Shown here: piece after piece, positions 21,932 through 34,455 of the stretch | How the letters are laid out: each line of letters starts with the position of its first letter | How positions within the stretch are numbered: the stretch's first letter is position 1 | NCBI GenBank assembly: GCA_964036275.1 | Contig: OZ038434.1 | Location: 5,661,060-5,725,059, forward strand | Length of the DNA: 64,000 bases | Direction of reading: 5' to 3' | DNA from: Litoditis marina | Lineage: Eukaryota > Nematoda > Chromadorea > Rhabditida > Rhabditidae | Translations under genes and position numbers: made by a program | Notes under the pieces: model-generated | The model's database searches: none | Seen by the model: the letters and a program-made list of their open reading frames with translations, nothing else | What the model was told of the DNA's origin: nothing

Positions 21932-24900
21932 ATGGAGGGCGGGTCCAGTTCGCATGGAGCAGGAGATGCTACATCTACGTCATCGCCCAATTCCGATAAT
22001 GGATCGGTAGACGATGTTCACATGGATTGTGGAAGAGTTCGGGTAATCTTTATATGATTTCGTTGTTGGCTATTTTAACAAGGAACCTAGTTCGTCGTTA
22101 ATCACATCAGTTAACCATTAACCGGGTTTGAATTAACCACTTATTCATTTTTTTAGTTATAGTTGTATGTGCTCAGTAAAATATGAACTTAGAATAGTTT
22201 GACCCTAATTCAAGACGAATTTGGGTCTTCATCAGTTAAATCCCTCTGAAAAATTTAAACAGGACGAAATCACTTACTAACCGTACTCTCACGAAGAATG
22301 GAGATTAATGAACATTGCTTTCACTTCACCGCACGTTTTCAAGCTCGAAAGCTGGTGTACTTGTTTCCACCTTTTTCTTGAAAATAGTGAAAGGATTTTG
22401 CCAAACCAACTCGAGGGTAACACGCTTTAGAGAGTATATTATTTAGTTGAACAATACATATACAAAACCTTTTGGGAGAAATTTTTACAAACCAGTCAAC
22501 CAGGAAGAAACCTGGTCAATGGATTATTGTACAATGACCTTCCTGGACTATATCAGAGGTTGTGTGTTTCAAACGTAAGGCGACCTTGTTGAATACTCAA
22601 TTCAATCACCCATTTTTCTAACAAAAGCGTTTTTGTATAAACATAATTTCAACAATAGTCGCACTTATTGAAGAAAGCCTCATCTCCCACCCTGTTTTGT
22701 AATTTAATTACCCAGATAAAACACCTGATCTTCAATCAATTTCTGTGTACAACAAAGTTGCCTCACGTTTGGTGTGTCTTATGATCTTCCTTTATGTTGT
22801 GGGTGATTATTTTCATTCAGTGTAGTCAGCTGGAAAAGTTTGTTCAAAAGGCTTAGTGGAAGGCGATTGATGTGTGAACGGACTGGTAACAGCTGATCAA
22901 TCATAACCATAATTTGGGACAGTTCAATTTCAAATTTCAAAGAGTGTATAATTGAATGTTTGCTGGAAGTAAATTCGAATGTAACATTAATACCCAGCAT
23001 ACCATATTTTCAGTTGGAATCAGCGGCGGCCACAGATCTGCTTGCGGATCTAAGTCTTACTGAAAATACGGAGAAAGACAAGAAGTTGGGGGAATTATAT
23101 CTGCAAAGTTACGAAAAGATGTTAGGGGTAAGAGTTTTTACTTCGTATCTCAAACATTCTCAAACATGTGGTATGTATCTACCGAAGCCGAAGGTTCGAG
23201 CTGCTTCGAAAACTCGCAATCACAAGACTTCACTAATATCTTAGTTTAAATTGTCTGAATCAATACGGAAAAATATAGAAATGACTATGATTTGGGACAA
23301 ACTACCAATACGTATGTTTTGTGTTTTAGTATATTAAATTTTTTTCAATTGAAATTAACCTACCCCGTTCACGTGTCGGATACATGCAGATTTCTAAGGA
23401 CAACTGACTTCAGTTCTTCAGTTTTTGAATACGCTATGACGAACTTAATGTTGCAGACCTTTCAATCTTGGTCAGAACACGAGCAAGTTGATTTCATGGA
23501 ACGCACCCTTCAAAGAATGGGTCACTATCAGATCGGTCATGTGGATCGCTTCATCCGACCAATGCTGCAACGAGATTTCATTTCGCATTTACCACGTAAT
23601 ATTTTCATTTCGTTTTTGCTAGTTTTATAGCGGTTTCAAAATCTAGTTTTACTCTACATTCGGATTTAAAAAATGTACGGGATGGGTAGAGTAACAATAC
23701 TTAGCATCAGTTTAAGTACGGCACACGTTAAATCGGAGTAATGCCTTATACAGTGAAATTTTGTATGTATTTAGTGTATCCGAGTTATATATTATCTTTT
23801 CCAGCTCAAATCGCCGAATTAGTTCTACAAAATTTGGATGCCCGCTCGTTATCATCTTGTGAAGCAGTCAGTAACAGTTGGAGAAATGCTTTGGCGATAG
23901 GACAAATGTGGAGAAAACTTATCGAGGCAAATGTTCGCGCAGACAATCTTTGGAGGGGATTGAGTGAGAAAAGAAAGTGGTGAGTAACTCTTTTTCTGCT
24001 TTTTTTCTTGTATTTCTCCAAACCTTAACCGGACATTTACTGATTTTTAAATCTATCAACATTAAGATTCTGAGACAGCTCTTCTCCATTTGGATGGCTT
24101 CCAGATCTCAGATTATGAAGAGTTATTATTTGTTTATTGCGTTTTATGGATAGTATGAGAAAAACAACGTCAAGTTGACGTACATTCTCTAAAATAATTT
24201 AGTTCATTTTATAAATATTGCATTTTGTTTTCACGTAACATAACATACTAAAAACCTTTGATCACAGGAAGAAGTTTGTGATGATTGGCCGGGAAGCAGC
24301 TGCGCAGCTCATCTGTGCAAATTCAGGACGTAGCTACGAGTTACTCAAAGGCACATTTGAAATGATAATGCTTCAACACAAGTTTTATCGGTTCGTTTTT
24401 TTGGTCCAAGTAGAGGAATGAAGGTCTTACATTGTTTCCCCCGCAGTAACCTTATAACATTGTACACGGCGCTTAGAAATGTCTTGGTGAGCCTCCTCTA
24501 TCCTCTAACCCAATTTTCGGAGGGATTATCGGTGAACTTTCAAGTAGCATGGCTTTTTTTGTGACCAGATTTTTTCCCACAAAACAACCATCTCGAGGTT
24601 TTGAGAATTTCAAATGTAATCATGTCAGGGGTGTGCGGTGAAGTTTTATGTGGGTTTTTTTTACCGTTGGTTATTCTATTTTGGTTTTCAGGGAGCTGTA
24701 TCCTCGTGTGGTGGCAGATATCTCAAAAATAGAAACCAATTGGCGGAATGGAAAATATAGCCTTAGTAGAATCAATTGTCGGTCAGAACAGAGCAAAGGT
24801 ACGTTCCTGGTGACTATTTCAAAATAGGTTAGGAATTTTTTTTATTATATACAACACTCACATCCGTTTCCGTGACTGGTCGGAGTCATAGGTCATAACC

Positions 24901-27900
24901 ATAGTTTCTCAGAAATGCTCAGTTCTGTGGCTGTGATCAGCCTCTATAGCAAATGAGCTAATGCTAAACCTGATCAAGGAACAAAACAACTGATCACACT
25001 AGGGTTGTTAAAGGTGACAGTTGAACTAGAAACTCGAAAACCCGACTTTTTCGGATACTTGAAGAATGAATGCTTTTGGAAATAAAAATGTGAAAATAAG
25101 AAATTTTTCTACCTTCTAAACTCGTTATGTGTTCTGAGTTCTCGACTGTTTATATATGCAATTCATCTATTTTCTTTTAAGGTGTATATTGTTTGCAATA
25201 CGACGATGAAAAGATAGTTTCCGGCCTGAGGGATAATACTATAAAGGTATACTTGGATTTCATTTTATTTGTTTCAACAGTGTTGCTTGGCGGGCCTTAA
25301 AACTCAGGTCTCTCTCTCTCTGATTTTGTAGCGTTGAAACCACTTGGAAATTGAAAATAGTTCCTAGTTTGATTAATTGTTATCTCTAGCCTCAATAATA
25401 AGGTAGATTATTCTCCGTCAATCAACCCATCTTTCAATTGTCTTTCAGATGTGGAAGCGAGATGATCTTAGCTGTATTCGAGTTCTGTCCGGTCATACTG
25501 GCTCTGTACTTTGCCTACAATACGATGAGAGGGTTATTATTTCGGGTCAGTCTACAACTTCGATATGCAGTCGATTCTGTTTATGACTAAGACTCTAAGT
25601 CTAAGACATGTTAGTTTATCGTATTATTTACTCTTGAGCACGATAAATTTCCATAGAAACATAATCGTGTTTCGTTATCAAGTAACCGTTTCTCTAATGG
25701 TGCGCTAAAATTTTTTCGGAAATGTGGTAAATCTAGATATTTACTTCTATGTAAATGTGTGGAAACTACAAATTTAATAAACCCACTTCAATTTATTTAC
25801 CCGATACCGGTGAAAATAGAGTCCGTTATCGGAATATTTCCGGTTTTTCGGATAATTTCACAGAAGTATTGATTGAGTGTCAGTTTGCATGATGTTGTTC
25901 AGGTTCATCGGATGCCACTGTTCGGGTATGGGATGTGGAAACGGGCGAATGTCTAAATACACTCATTCATCATTGTGAGGCCGTTCTCCATCTTCGGTTC
26001 AGTGATGGGGTTATGGTTACTTGGTTAGTTTTTTTTTGTTTTTTAGTAGACGTTTCTAACCAGACTTGCGCGATATTTTGGTTTAGGACTCCACTTGGGC
26101 ATCAAACTAATAAATTTGGAAAAAATGAGCCTCGAGTCACATTTAAGATAAGATGATAAATGCCGGTCAAATATGAGGTTCAAGACCGTAAACGATAAAC
26201 GCTTACTTTTGTAAACATTTGTTTAGAACTCGTTTTGCTATCTGGTGTAGAGTTATCTTGTATCATCACAAAATCATCATCATCGTCACATTTTATGAAC
26301 ATTTATTGTTTTTCAGCTCAAAAGACCGTTCAATAGCCGTATGGGATATGGTGTCTCCGAGAGAAATTAATATGCGACGAGTTCTCGTAGGACACAGGTA
26401 ATATATCGATATAACCTCACAGTTTTCATGCTGGTAGCTGATAATCGTGATTTCCATTATCAGCGAAATAAACTCTTTTCGTTTTCGCTAATAGATATTT
26501 TGAAAAAAACTTACCTTCCGCTTTCACCCGTGCACACTTATAAAGTTCATTAATGTGGTTCTGTCATTGACGGGTAAATTAATCTTTTTACATTTTTCAG
26601 AGCAGCAGTGAATGTGGTCGATTTCGACGAGCGATATATCGTTAGTGCATCCGGGGATCGCACCATCAAGGTATATTACATTATCTTTTGTGTTCTTGGA
26701 CGCGGCTGGCAAAAACGCATACATGGTTATAATTATAACCTACTACTTATAATAATAATACGATCATTTGCATGGAACAATAACAGAGTTTATACAAATA
26801 GAGAATTACACTATTAACAATTCTCACAATTCGCTTATATATCTAGCTGCACCTTTCCGTTCTAGGTTTGGTCGGCCGATACACTGGAGTTCGTGCGTAC
26901 TCTCTCAGGTCATAAGAGAGGCATCGCCTGTTTGCAGTATAGAGGACGACTGGTCGTCTCTGGATCAAGTGATAACACGATCAGGTCAAGATAGTTCAAA
27001 CTTAACATATTTTCTGAAAAAGTTTGATTTTAACCGTTTGTTTGGATGGTAATCAGGTTATAGGGTTGGATAACCGAAAATTTGGTTGCTCGTATAATTC
27101 GCCAAAGCTTCTAAACAATTTCAGGTTAATAGTTCAGATAAGTGTGCTAGTCAGCTCCTATTGTATATGGTCTAGTTACTGCTTTCATCTTGTGTCTACT
27201 GTCTATGCTGGTTTGGCTCATTCCTTGTTCCTGCTCTCATTTTTAATGTTAGTTTTACAGGTTGTGGGATATTTATTCTGGTGTCTGTCTGCGAGTATTA
27301 GAAGGCCACGAAGAGCTCGTTCGCTGTATCCGCTTCGATGACAAGCGTATTGTGTCCGGAGCGTATGACGGGTCAGTTATGTACCAGAGTTGTGTTCATT
27401 GCCTGAGTGCGGGTGATACCTAAACAGTTGTCTATTGGCTGCGTATGTGATATATCGCTCTCCATACACCGCCAAGGGCCTTCTAATCCTTCAAAATTCT
27501 CGAGACCCCTCCGTGTTTTCTCGTGTCGCGAGCCCCCAAAACGGAGATATTCAACTAATTTCCGTACGATTATAGCTGATTTTGTATGAAAATCGTTAGT
27601 TGACAGTTCGCGACCCCTACTTTTCACAAGGATTTGTTCGCGACTCCTCCTTTTATAAGGGGCCTTGGCGACGTATGTCGCTCTCATTTACTCCTTTATG
27701 TTATTGTGAATAACTGTTTTGCTCTCTTTCGTAGTTGAAATTGGAAAGCAAATCGATTTAGTGATTATGTAAGTTATTGAATTTTCTTCGGTATTTGTGT
27801 ACCACTATCAGCTGCAAATTCATTGGCATTGACCAACCACCAACCTACATTTTATTTTCAGAAAGATAAAAGTGTGGGATCTCCAAGCCGCTCTCGATCC

Positions 27901-28957
27901 GCGCTCGTTACCCGGATCTCTTTGTCTCAGCTCCCTCGTGGTACGGTTTCATTCATGTTTAGTTTGAACTCATTACCTTTGTTTCTTGAATAGTTTACAA
28001 TTGAGATATAATGCATGTGCGACAGATAGAACAGCTAGAATCGAGAAAAGGGGTTTTTTTTCTTGCATATTTCGGAGGTGTTTGATTTTTCTTGTGTGCA
28101 TATTTCAGAGTTGTTCGATTTAACTTTGAAATTTTAATTACAAAACTTCTTCTCTGACAAATTAAGTTCTGCACTCGATTGACAACAAAATTTAATGACG
28201 AAATTAGAAAAGATCGCATTTCGTTTCAGCAACACACGGGGAGAGTGTTTCGTCTTCAGTTCGACGATTTCCAAATAGTTTCATCTTCGCACGACGATAG
28301 CATTCTGATCTGGGATTTCCTGGAGACGGACGGCGAGCCGCGACAGGGCCCCGAGCCAGTTCTTCCGATGCAGGCGCGAGCGGTCAGTAGGCCTATTCAT
28401 TCCCCCGTTCGGCAAAATATTGTTGGAAAATGTTTCGCTGTCTATGAACATCGGCATGCTGTACTATATTGTTGGTCTACTCGATATTTCAATATTTCCA
28501 CGCTATCTTCACGCACTAAAATTAGAAAACCATAGTGAAAGGTGTGAACCAACTCGAGTTCGGTTCAGAAAACAAAACTAATTATTGTTGGAATAGTTCA
28601 ATATGACACACTACGAATAATACTGCACCATAATGCGAAATCGTAGGTAAAAATACAGACAATGATAAAATGTCCTGATTGTGGATATTTCTTCTCGTGA
28701 TCCCCTAGTAGTTTTTCCAATTGGTAGTTTCCCATATACAGAGTCAAATTCTAATTTCGTCCAACAGGTTTCGGAATGGTCAGAAAATGTACGTGTTTTT
28801 GTGAAGTGTGTACCTGTTTTAGTTGGAGAGAAACGTGGATGGTGGTGTTAATGACGATGCCAGCTCTTCGGATGAGAATGAAGAGGAACCCCGGAGGGAA
28901 AGACATCCCGCCCAGGTGGATCGTCCGGCTCACAGTCCAGAGTTGAACGAAGACTAG
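21932..28957 (+). CDS. lin-23: Beta-TrCP / LIN-23: F-box and WD40 substrate receptor of SCF ubiquitin ligase
   Basis: Sixteen exons: 21932-22042, 23014-23127, 23457-23595, 23805-23979, 24268-24390, 24692-24798, 25182-25246, 25449-25545, 25903-26023, 26317-26397, 26601-26670, 26866-26984, 27261-27371, 27862-27940, 28230-28382, 28823-28957. All phases fit; 599 residues. Order: Ser-rich N-terminus; dimerisation region (about 80-120, [20 protein letters not shown]); F-box (about 120-165, [14 protein letters not shown]) for SKP1; seven WD40 repeats (about 260-555); acidic tail (about 556-599). Phosphodegron-contact positions of human beta-TrCP are conserved: [52 protein letters not shown]. It recognises DSG-type phosphodegrons such as beta-catenin. 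The WD40 part is close to vertebrate BTRC/FBXW11; the C-tail is not conserved. Only one family member is seen here. Confidence 0.97.
27463..27677. mobile_element. 215-bp hAT-like MITE in beta-TrCP intron, 8-bp target duplication
   Basis: Ends CATACACCGCCAAGGGCC and GGGGCCTTGGCGACGTATG. Flanked by TCGCTCTC at 27455-27462 and 27678-27685, a perfect 8-bp duplication. A sister copy is at 56980-57193. It lies in the intron between exons 13 and 14 of the beta-TrCP gene. Confidence 0.9.
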
Positions 28958-29795
28958 TCGGTCCTCATATCAAGTAGGTTCCCCTTAAGCTTTCATCTCA
29001 GTCTCCGAAGTGACCTGGTTTTTATTACCGATGAAAGTTCAACATAGGTCTCTTTTTCAGAAGGAATGTGAAATTCAAATTCTCCATCTTTTAGGGTTTT
29101 TTTAATTCAAACTTTTCCAATTTCACCAACCCTCTCAAAATGCTTGGCTAAAAAGTGAGTGTGTGTTAAACTTTTCAGATTGGGCTGTCGAATGGTACCA
29201 TTGCTAGTCATTTTTACCGACATCACGATGGCTTCTTTTAAACACGGCAGCTAAATGTTCGTTGTAACCATATATAAGGTCTCCCTCCTCCTGCAGTGTT
29301 TGTGATGTTCTAAATAATTCTTATTCCGCATGAATTTCCTGAGATAATTGCGGATTGTATTCGTCGTGGCTCAGCTCTACATTCGGGACAATATGTTCGA
29401 TCCATTTGAAGTCGATTGGGTTATTTTTGCTGTATTTCATACGCTTCTTGTACATCTTTCATTAGTTTTAATCTGTATTCCCTCTCATTGTGATATTATT
29501 TGATTTTTGTGCACGATGGAAATATAACTAGTGTAACCTCTTCATATTTAGTTCACTTTAATTGTTTGTTGAACTTTATTCGACCTTTCTTTGATCTTCG
29601 CTGTCCTCCCGGATCTGTATCTATAGGCTTACTAGCAGATTCGCCAACTCCATTTATTCGTCAAATTAGTTGTGCTGATTGAAGTGTGCATAAATTCGCG
29701 GTTCTTTTTATTTTTCTTGAATAAAAGACTGAAAAATATATTCATTCTTGATACAGAAAAAGGGTACAGTACATGAACAGAGAAATATCATGTCC
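28958..29795. other. Beta-TrCP 3' UTR and convergent 3' region with PPP1R11
   Basis: No coding exon recognised. The plus-strand poly(A) signal at 29720-29725 leaves only about 70 bases to the stop codon of PPP1R11 on the other strand, so the two 3' UTRs probably overlap. Confidence 0.6.
29720..29725 (+). terminator. Polyadenylation signal AATAAA of beta-TrCP
   Basis: AATAAAAG after a T-rich stretch, about 760 bases after the beta-TrCP stop codon; the first clear AATAAA downstream. Confidence 0.6.
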
Positions 29796-30634
29796 TCACT
29801 CCGGTTGTTTGTTTTTCTTTTCGACATGACCTCGACAATGTCCTGTTTCGCAGTCCTGAAACATTCATATCAATTATCATTCAACCCGGGACACCAAACC
29901 ACCAAGCACTTCAAAGAATTCATTTTCACGGAAAATTTTCTGATGAAAAATAGAACTAACCGAATCGCTGTCACTGCTGCTGTCCTGCCAATTCTTCGGT
30001 TTCTTATAGATGCAACAGCACTTACTCTTTTTCTTCGAGAGATGTTCATTGTCAACTGCAAATTAATTACCTTACATAAGAAACACATTTCCTGGTGAAC
30101 GTACAATTAGGTTACGTCGCTTTTGATAATTCGGGGTATCCCACAATTTTAGATAAACAAGTTGCCGATCAAGTAAATGAGTAAGGTCACGTAACAAAAA
30201 AACGGTATTACTCTCGAATCGAACTTATATCTCCAATGAATTTGTCATACACCTATCTCAGGCGGCATTCAAAGAGCTCACGGTTATAATAAATCAAGAT
30301 TACAAACCTGTGCCGGTGGTCCATCTTACGTGTGGGGTTTCTTGAGATGAAGAGGCATTTGTGGAAAGACGAAGTACGAGTGGATCAGCATCCACTTCAG
30401 TCTGAAGCAACTCGATTTAAAGGACGATTATGTGGACCAATTCCAACGCTTCTTTAAGGAAGTTAAAGAAAAGTTTCCTGATTATTTGGGACAAACTGCG
30501 CACATAGGAAAAGGGTGCAAAAGGATAGAAATTTGTCAGTTTTAGTTGGAGAGCTTGAGTCAACTGATCGAGAATATAAAACAGTATTGACTCACCTTAG
30601 TTTCCGTTTGGGTCACTTGCCTTGTAGCCGACAT
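29796..30634 (-). CDS. PPP1R11: PPP1R11 (protein phosphatase 1 inhibitor 3), small Cys-rich protein
   Basis: Four exons on the minus strand, 5' to 3': 30634-30596, 30401-30308, 30055-29961, 29855-29796. Phases agree; 95 residues. The protein starts MSATRQVTQTETK. It then has VLRLS and HVRWTTGTVDNEHLSKKKSK running into CCCIYKKPKNW, the hallmark of PPP1R11, a serine/aspartate-rich linker (DSSSDSDS) and a final DCETGHCRGHVEKK, matching the Cys/His C-terminal part of the human protein. HVRW is the likely PP1-docking (RVxF-like) site. The family inhibits protein phosphatase 1, and human PPP1R11 is also reported to act as a ubiquitin ligase through its Cys-rich region. It is shorter than the human protein (about 126 residues) because the Pro-rich tail is missing. 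All four exons are too small for ordinary open-frame searches. Confidence 0.93.
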
Positions 30635-30967
30635 GTTGAATATTGTTGATACTGAATTGGAAATCCGAGTTCACTTTAAGAAAAACAATAAATATGATAT
30701 AAATAACAATAGGAAACATTGGGGAGTTTCAGAGGTTAACCGGTTGTGAGTTATTAATAGGTGTGGATCTAAAACGAGACATATGTGACGTGAATACGGC
30801 GTATACAAAACCACTCGAAAAAGAACACTTTTTCAGACGTTGATCACTTCCAAACCGTTCACATTTTTCAGTTAAAACATTTTAACATTAATGATATCTT
30901 AAAGATGAGATCACCAACATTGTTAACACCATTACCACTTTCGCCCGTAATACCCATCCACTTTCGT

Positions 30968-31372
30968 GGCCAATTCCACAAGGAACCCGGTATTTCGTTA
31001 ACCCTACCAGGTAACCTTAAAGAAGGTAGTACACCAATGAAGAAACATGGCGCTCATAATAATTATTATAGATTAGCATAGCGCGCTGTGGGACCCGACA
31101 TAATGCGAAATAGGAGAAGTCAGATGGTTGTACAAAATGTCCCTGGGTGAGAACTCGATTCCCCGCGGGTCAGAACTCGATCTCTCCTATTGGTGTCTGG
31201 CGTCCTTTAACCGGGTTACCTGGTTAACCCTTTTGTTAACCACTTGTAAACCCTCTTTTACAATGTCTTTTGGGGCAAACTTAGGGTAACGAAGTGGTTA
31301 GCAAAAGGGTTAACCAGGTAACCCGGTTAATGGTTGGGTTAACGAAATACCGTGTTAAATAAAGAATTCGCC
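30968..31372. mobile_element. GTTAACC-core hairpin MITE split by a nested element
   Basis: Ends GGCCAATTCCACAAGGAACC and TTAAATAAAGAATTCGCC match the element at 52977-53153 in reverse. About 190 bases (31019-31207) interrupt the core between GGTAACCTTA and ACCGGGTTACC; this insert is flanked by TTA on both sides and has similar inverted ends (AAGGTAGTACACCAAT and the inverse of ATTGGTGTCTGGCGTCCTT). The outer flanks CACTTTCGT and CATTTTTAT are only partly alike, so the target duplication has decayed. Confidence 0.75.
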
Positions 31373-31854
31373 CATTTTTATGATATGCCGAGAAAAGGAT
31401 GGTACAGCCATGATAGAAACCAAAGTCCAGCTTTGAGCCTAGTCTAAATAGTACTGGAATCAACACAGAGAGGAACTAGAATGAGAACGAAAATGCACAA
31501 AATCTTCCAAAATAAGAAAATTATGATAAAAAAAATTAAACGTTTCTCTATCTATCGATTACTAGCGTGAGGCTTAGCGCGGACCGCAATTGCGTAACCC
31601 GTTGAGCGAGACGACAGAATCTGCACGGCTGGCAGGAGAATAGTCTTGGTCATTCGTACGTGGAAACCGATTTACAAGTTAAACTTTCGAATGATTTATC
31701 TTAGAGAAGGAAGATTTTTTTCCACATTTTAATGCTTCCATCAACAAAAGGAGAAAGCATATTCATTTTTTACAACTTTTGGACGTTGTTACACAAGAAA
31801 AGCTGAATAGACACAGGGAATTAAAAACCGCTAATTGACAGCAAAGTTACTGCA

Positions 31855-32700
31855 GTTCTACCCCGGTTTGACTGCCGATTTACCGCTGGTAGTACCGCGG
31901 TACTACCAGGGGTAAATCTGCAGTAAACCTGCAGTAAACCCGCAGTAACTGCGCAGTAAACTAATTGATATTCAAATCTACCACAAATAATCTAAAATAA
32001 TACTTTTTTTTTAAATTTGTTTTATATAACGCAATAGGAACGCTCCATGCATCCTATCCACATCAAAGGGAAATAGGATACCTCTCTGTTCTCGAAAAGT
32101 ACCTCAAACTTGGGTAATTAAACCGAAATCAACTCAAACCTCAACGACTAGTGATGGAGAAGTCCGTACTTAAGTAAGGGCGGAAAATAATTTTTTTCAA
32201 AATTCGTTTTTAAGGGTGAAAATGCATTCAATTTTCTAATATGCATGAATATTAGTTGCACATCAGGATATCGGAACAAATTTTTGGACAATCATGATTT
32301 GGTGAAGAAATTGAAGTTATGATCCATAACTATGGAATTTCGTCTCATAAATTTCCATTATATGGTTTTCCATCATGATTTGCTAAGTAAAATGTCAATT
32401 CGTTCATTTCAAACGATTGAATACTCATATTGTAGAAATGCAGTTGTCAGGAACTCATCATAACGATCGGAAAAAAGTTGAACTGTCAGACTTGAAAAAA
32501 ATTATCTGCTCATTTTCTCGAAACTGATTTGTATAATCTCCGATACGTTTATCTCTTCAGTTTTTGCGTTATAATATTGCATTTCCACACGAAGCACGCA
32601 CTTTTGAATAGTTTACTATGAATCTACTGCGGGTTTACTGCACGTTTACTGCGGATCTACCACGGGTTCGCCTTACTACGGGTTCACTGCGGATTTAACC
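31855..32700. repeat. Dispersed inverted GCAGTAAACC / GGTTTACTGC motifs
   Basis: At 31855-31960 a near-perfect palindrome GGTAGTACCGCGGTACTACC is followed by GCAGTAAACC three times. At 32620-32700 CTGCGGGTTTACTGC and related motifs stand in reverse. The two blocks could be the arms of one large foldback element of about 850 bp. Confidence 0.45.
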
Positions 32701-32926
32701 CTGGTCACGAAATTCCTATGAGATATTTCAACTTTATGGTTGTAAGTTTCCACGAGCTGTTGAAAATATTTTATGACTTGAAACCGGAACAACGAACAAT
32801 TTCCCACAGTTTTGCGAAGAATGGATTTAATTGCAAGAATGCAAGTCAATTTCCGAGGAATAAATAAGACAAAAAACGCTCCTAATAAAAATTTATATTA
32901 ACACAACAAAGAAAAGTGAGTAAAAT

Positions 32927-34409
32927 TCAGTTATCCGCCTCATGTTTGTCGTCGGTGTGTGTGAATTCCGGCTTTCTCTTTTCGACGAAGGCCGTGATGC
33001 CTTCCTGGGCGTCCTGTAGTCGCAGATTGCCGACCATTACCTTCGAGCCGAATCTGGAACAAAACAATTGGGAATGGCAAAATGAATATTGAAACCAATT
33101 ACATCTGGTTTCCGGGGTACGTGATGAATGTATCATATGCGAGCGCAATCGGCGCACGGCAGATATATTAGGTTTTCTTCTACATTCATCACAGAAGTGG
33201 GTAGAAGGGTTGATAATCAAATTCACCATGAACCGCCATGGCAAAACAATATTTTCTCAATTATGAACCAACCTATAGGCATCACTGGTTCCCAGTTCTG
33301 TCTGGGCGTAGAAGAACGCCTTTCCGAGTGCTGTGACGGAGCGAGAATGGGCGCCAATCTGTTCGGCCACTCGCAGGGCCTCGAACCGAACCGAATCATC
33401 GGGAACAACCCGGGACACCAGGCCGGCACGTAGAGCGGCTGCAACCAATACAGTTACGAACGTGGAAAACTGAGATGAAAACGTGTAAAATGTATGAAAC
33501 CAGAGATACAAACGTCGAAAACGTTATGGAACCCCCTCCCTCCTTCCAAAAGTGTCAATGAACATACAGTCAAAGCGACAAATGTGAAAAATTGGATGAA
33601 CCCCTCGCTTACTAGTGTCAGTAAAACTTCAGTGAATTAAGACATAAAGTACAAAAAAATTAGTGTATGTTGCAAAAGAGTTGGTATTCTAACCGTTGGC
33701 ATCGATTGGTTGTCCGGTCAATAACATGTCCATTGCGACTTTTCGGGGAACTGCACGTGCCAGGGCGATGCCAGGAGTGGAACAGAAAAGACCCACTTTT
33801 TGTCTGGAAGTAGTCAAGGGTGATGAGATCAGATCAATTTCACAACAAGACCAATGTATCACCACCCTAAAGTCATATGTCATACATAATGCCATCCATG
33901 AGTTCTACAAAAAATCTCTTGATTCGGTACAACTGGAAAAGCTCAGAAAACTCCTTAGACCAAGGAAATTGAACAATTCATCTCTTCAACCAACGGTTAA
34001 TCCGACTGAGGGATAATAGCAAATATGCTTGCATGATTAAATAATACAGAAACACTTTTCACCCTAATAAACCACTGACTTGGTGTCGGGATAGGAACCA
34101 TATTACTTACCCGGGAACCATGAATGAGGCACTTTCTCCGGCAACAACCACATCACAGGAAGCCACCAATTGACAGCCAGCAGCTGCAGCCACCCCACTC
34201 ACCTGCAAAACAGAAACTGCATTGATCAATTCATCAACAAAGACTGATAACGACCCAATAGCGCAATGAGCATCGTTATCTGGAGGTAGTTTGGATAGTG
34301 TAATGTCTTGGTTACTTAGTTTTCCCTTTCCCTTAGTTTCGCGCTGTGAGAACGGATTTCGACAATGAAATTCTCGATACTATTGCTATCTCTCTTTCTC
34401 TCTGCCCTC

Positions 34410-34455
<46 letters not shown>

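Larger units (their letters stand above)
30635..32926. other. Spacer between ECHDC3 and PPP1R11, repeat-rich
   Basis: No gene recognised. It contains a MULE-like MITE with a nested insertion (30968-31372) and GC-richer blocks at 31855-31960 and 32620-32700. The blocks are made of GCAGTAAACC, CTACTGCGGGTTTACTGC and GGTAGTACCGCGGTACTACC, a set of related and inverted motifs around 700 bases apart. Confidence 0.5.

Noticed and set aside
33128..33433. Plus-strand open frame of 101 residues
   Set aside because: Antisense shadow of two ECHDC3 exons and the intron between them.
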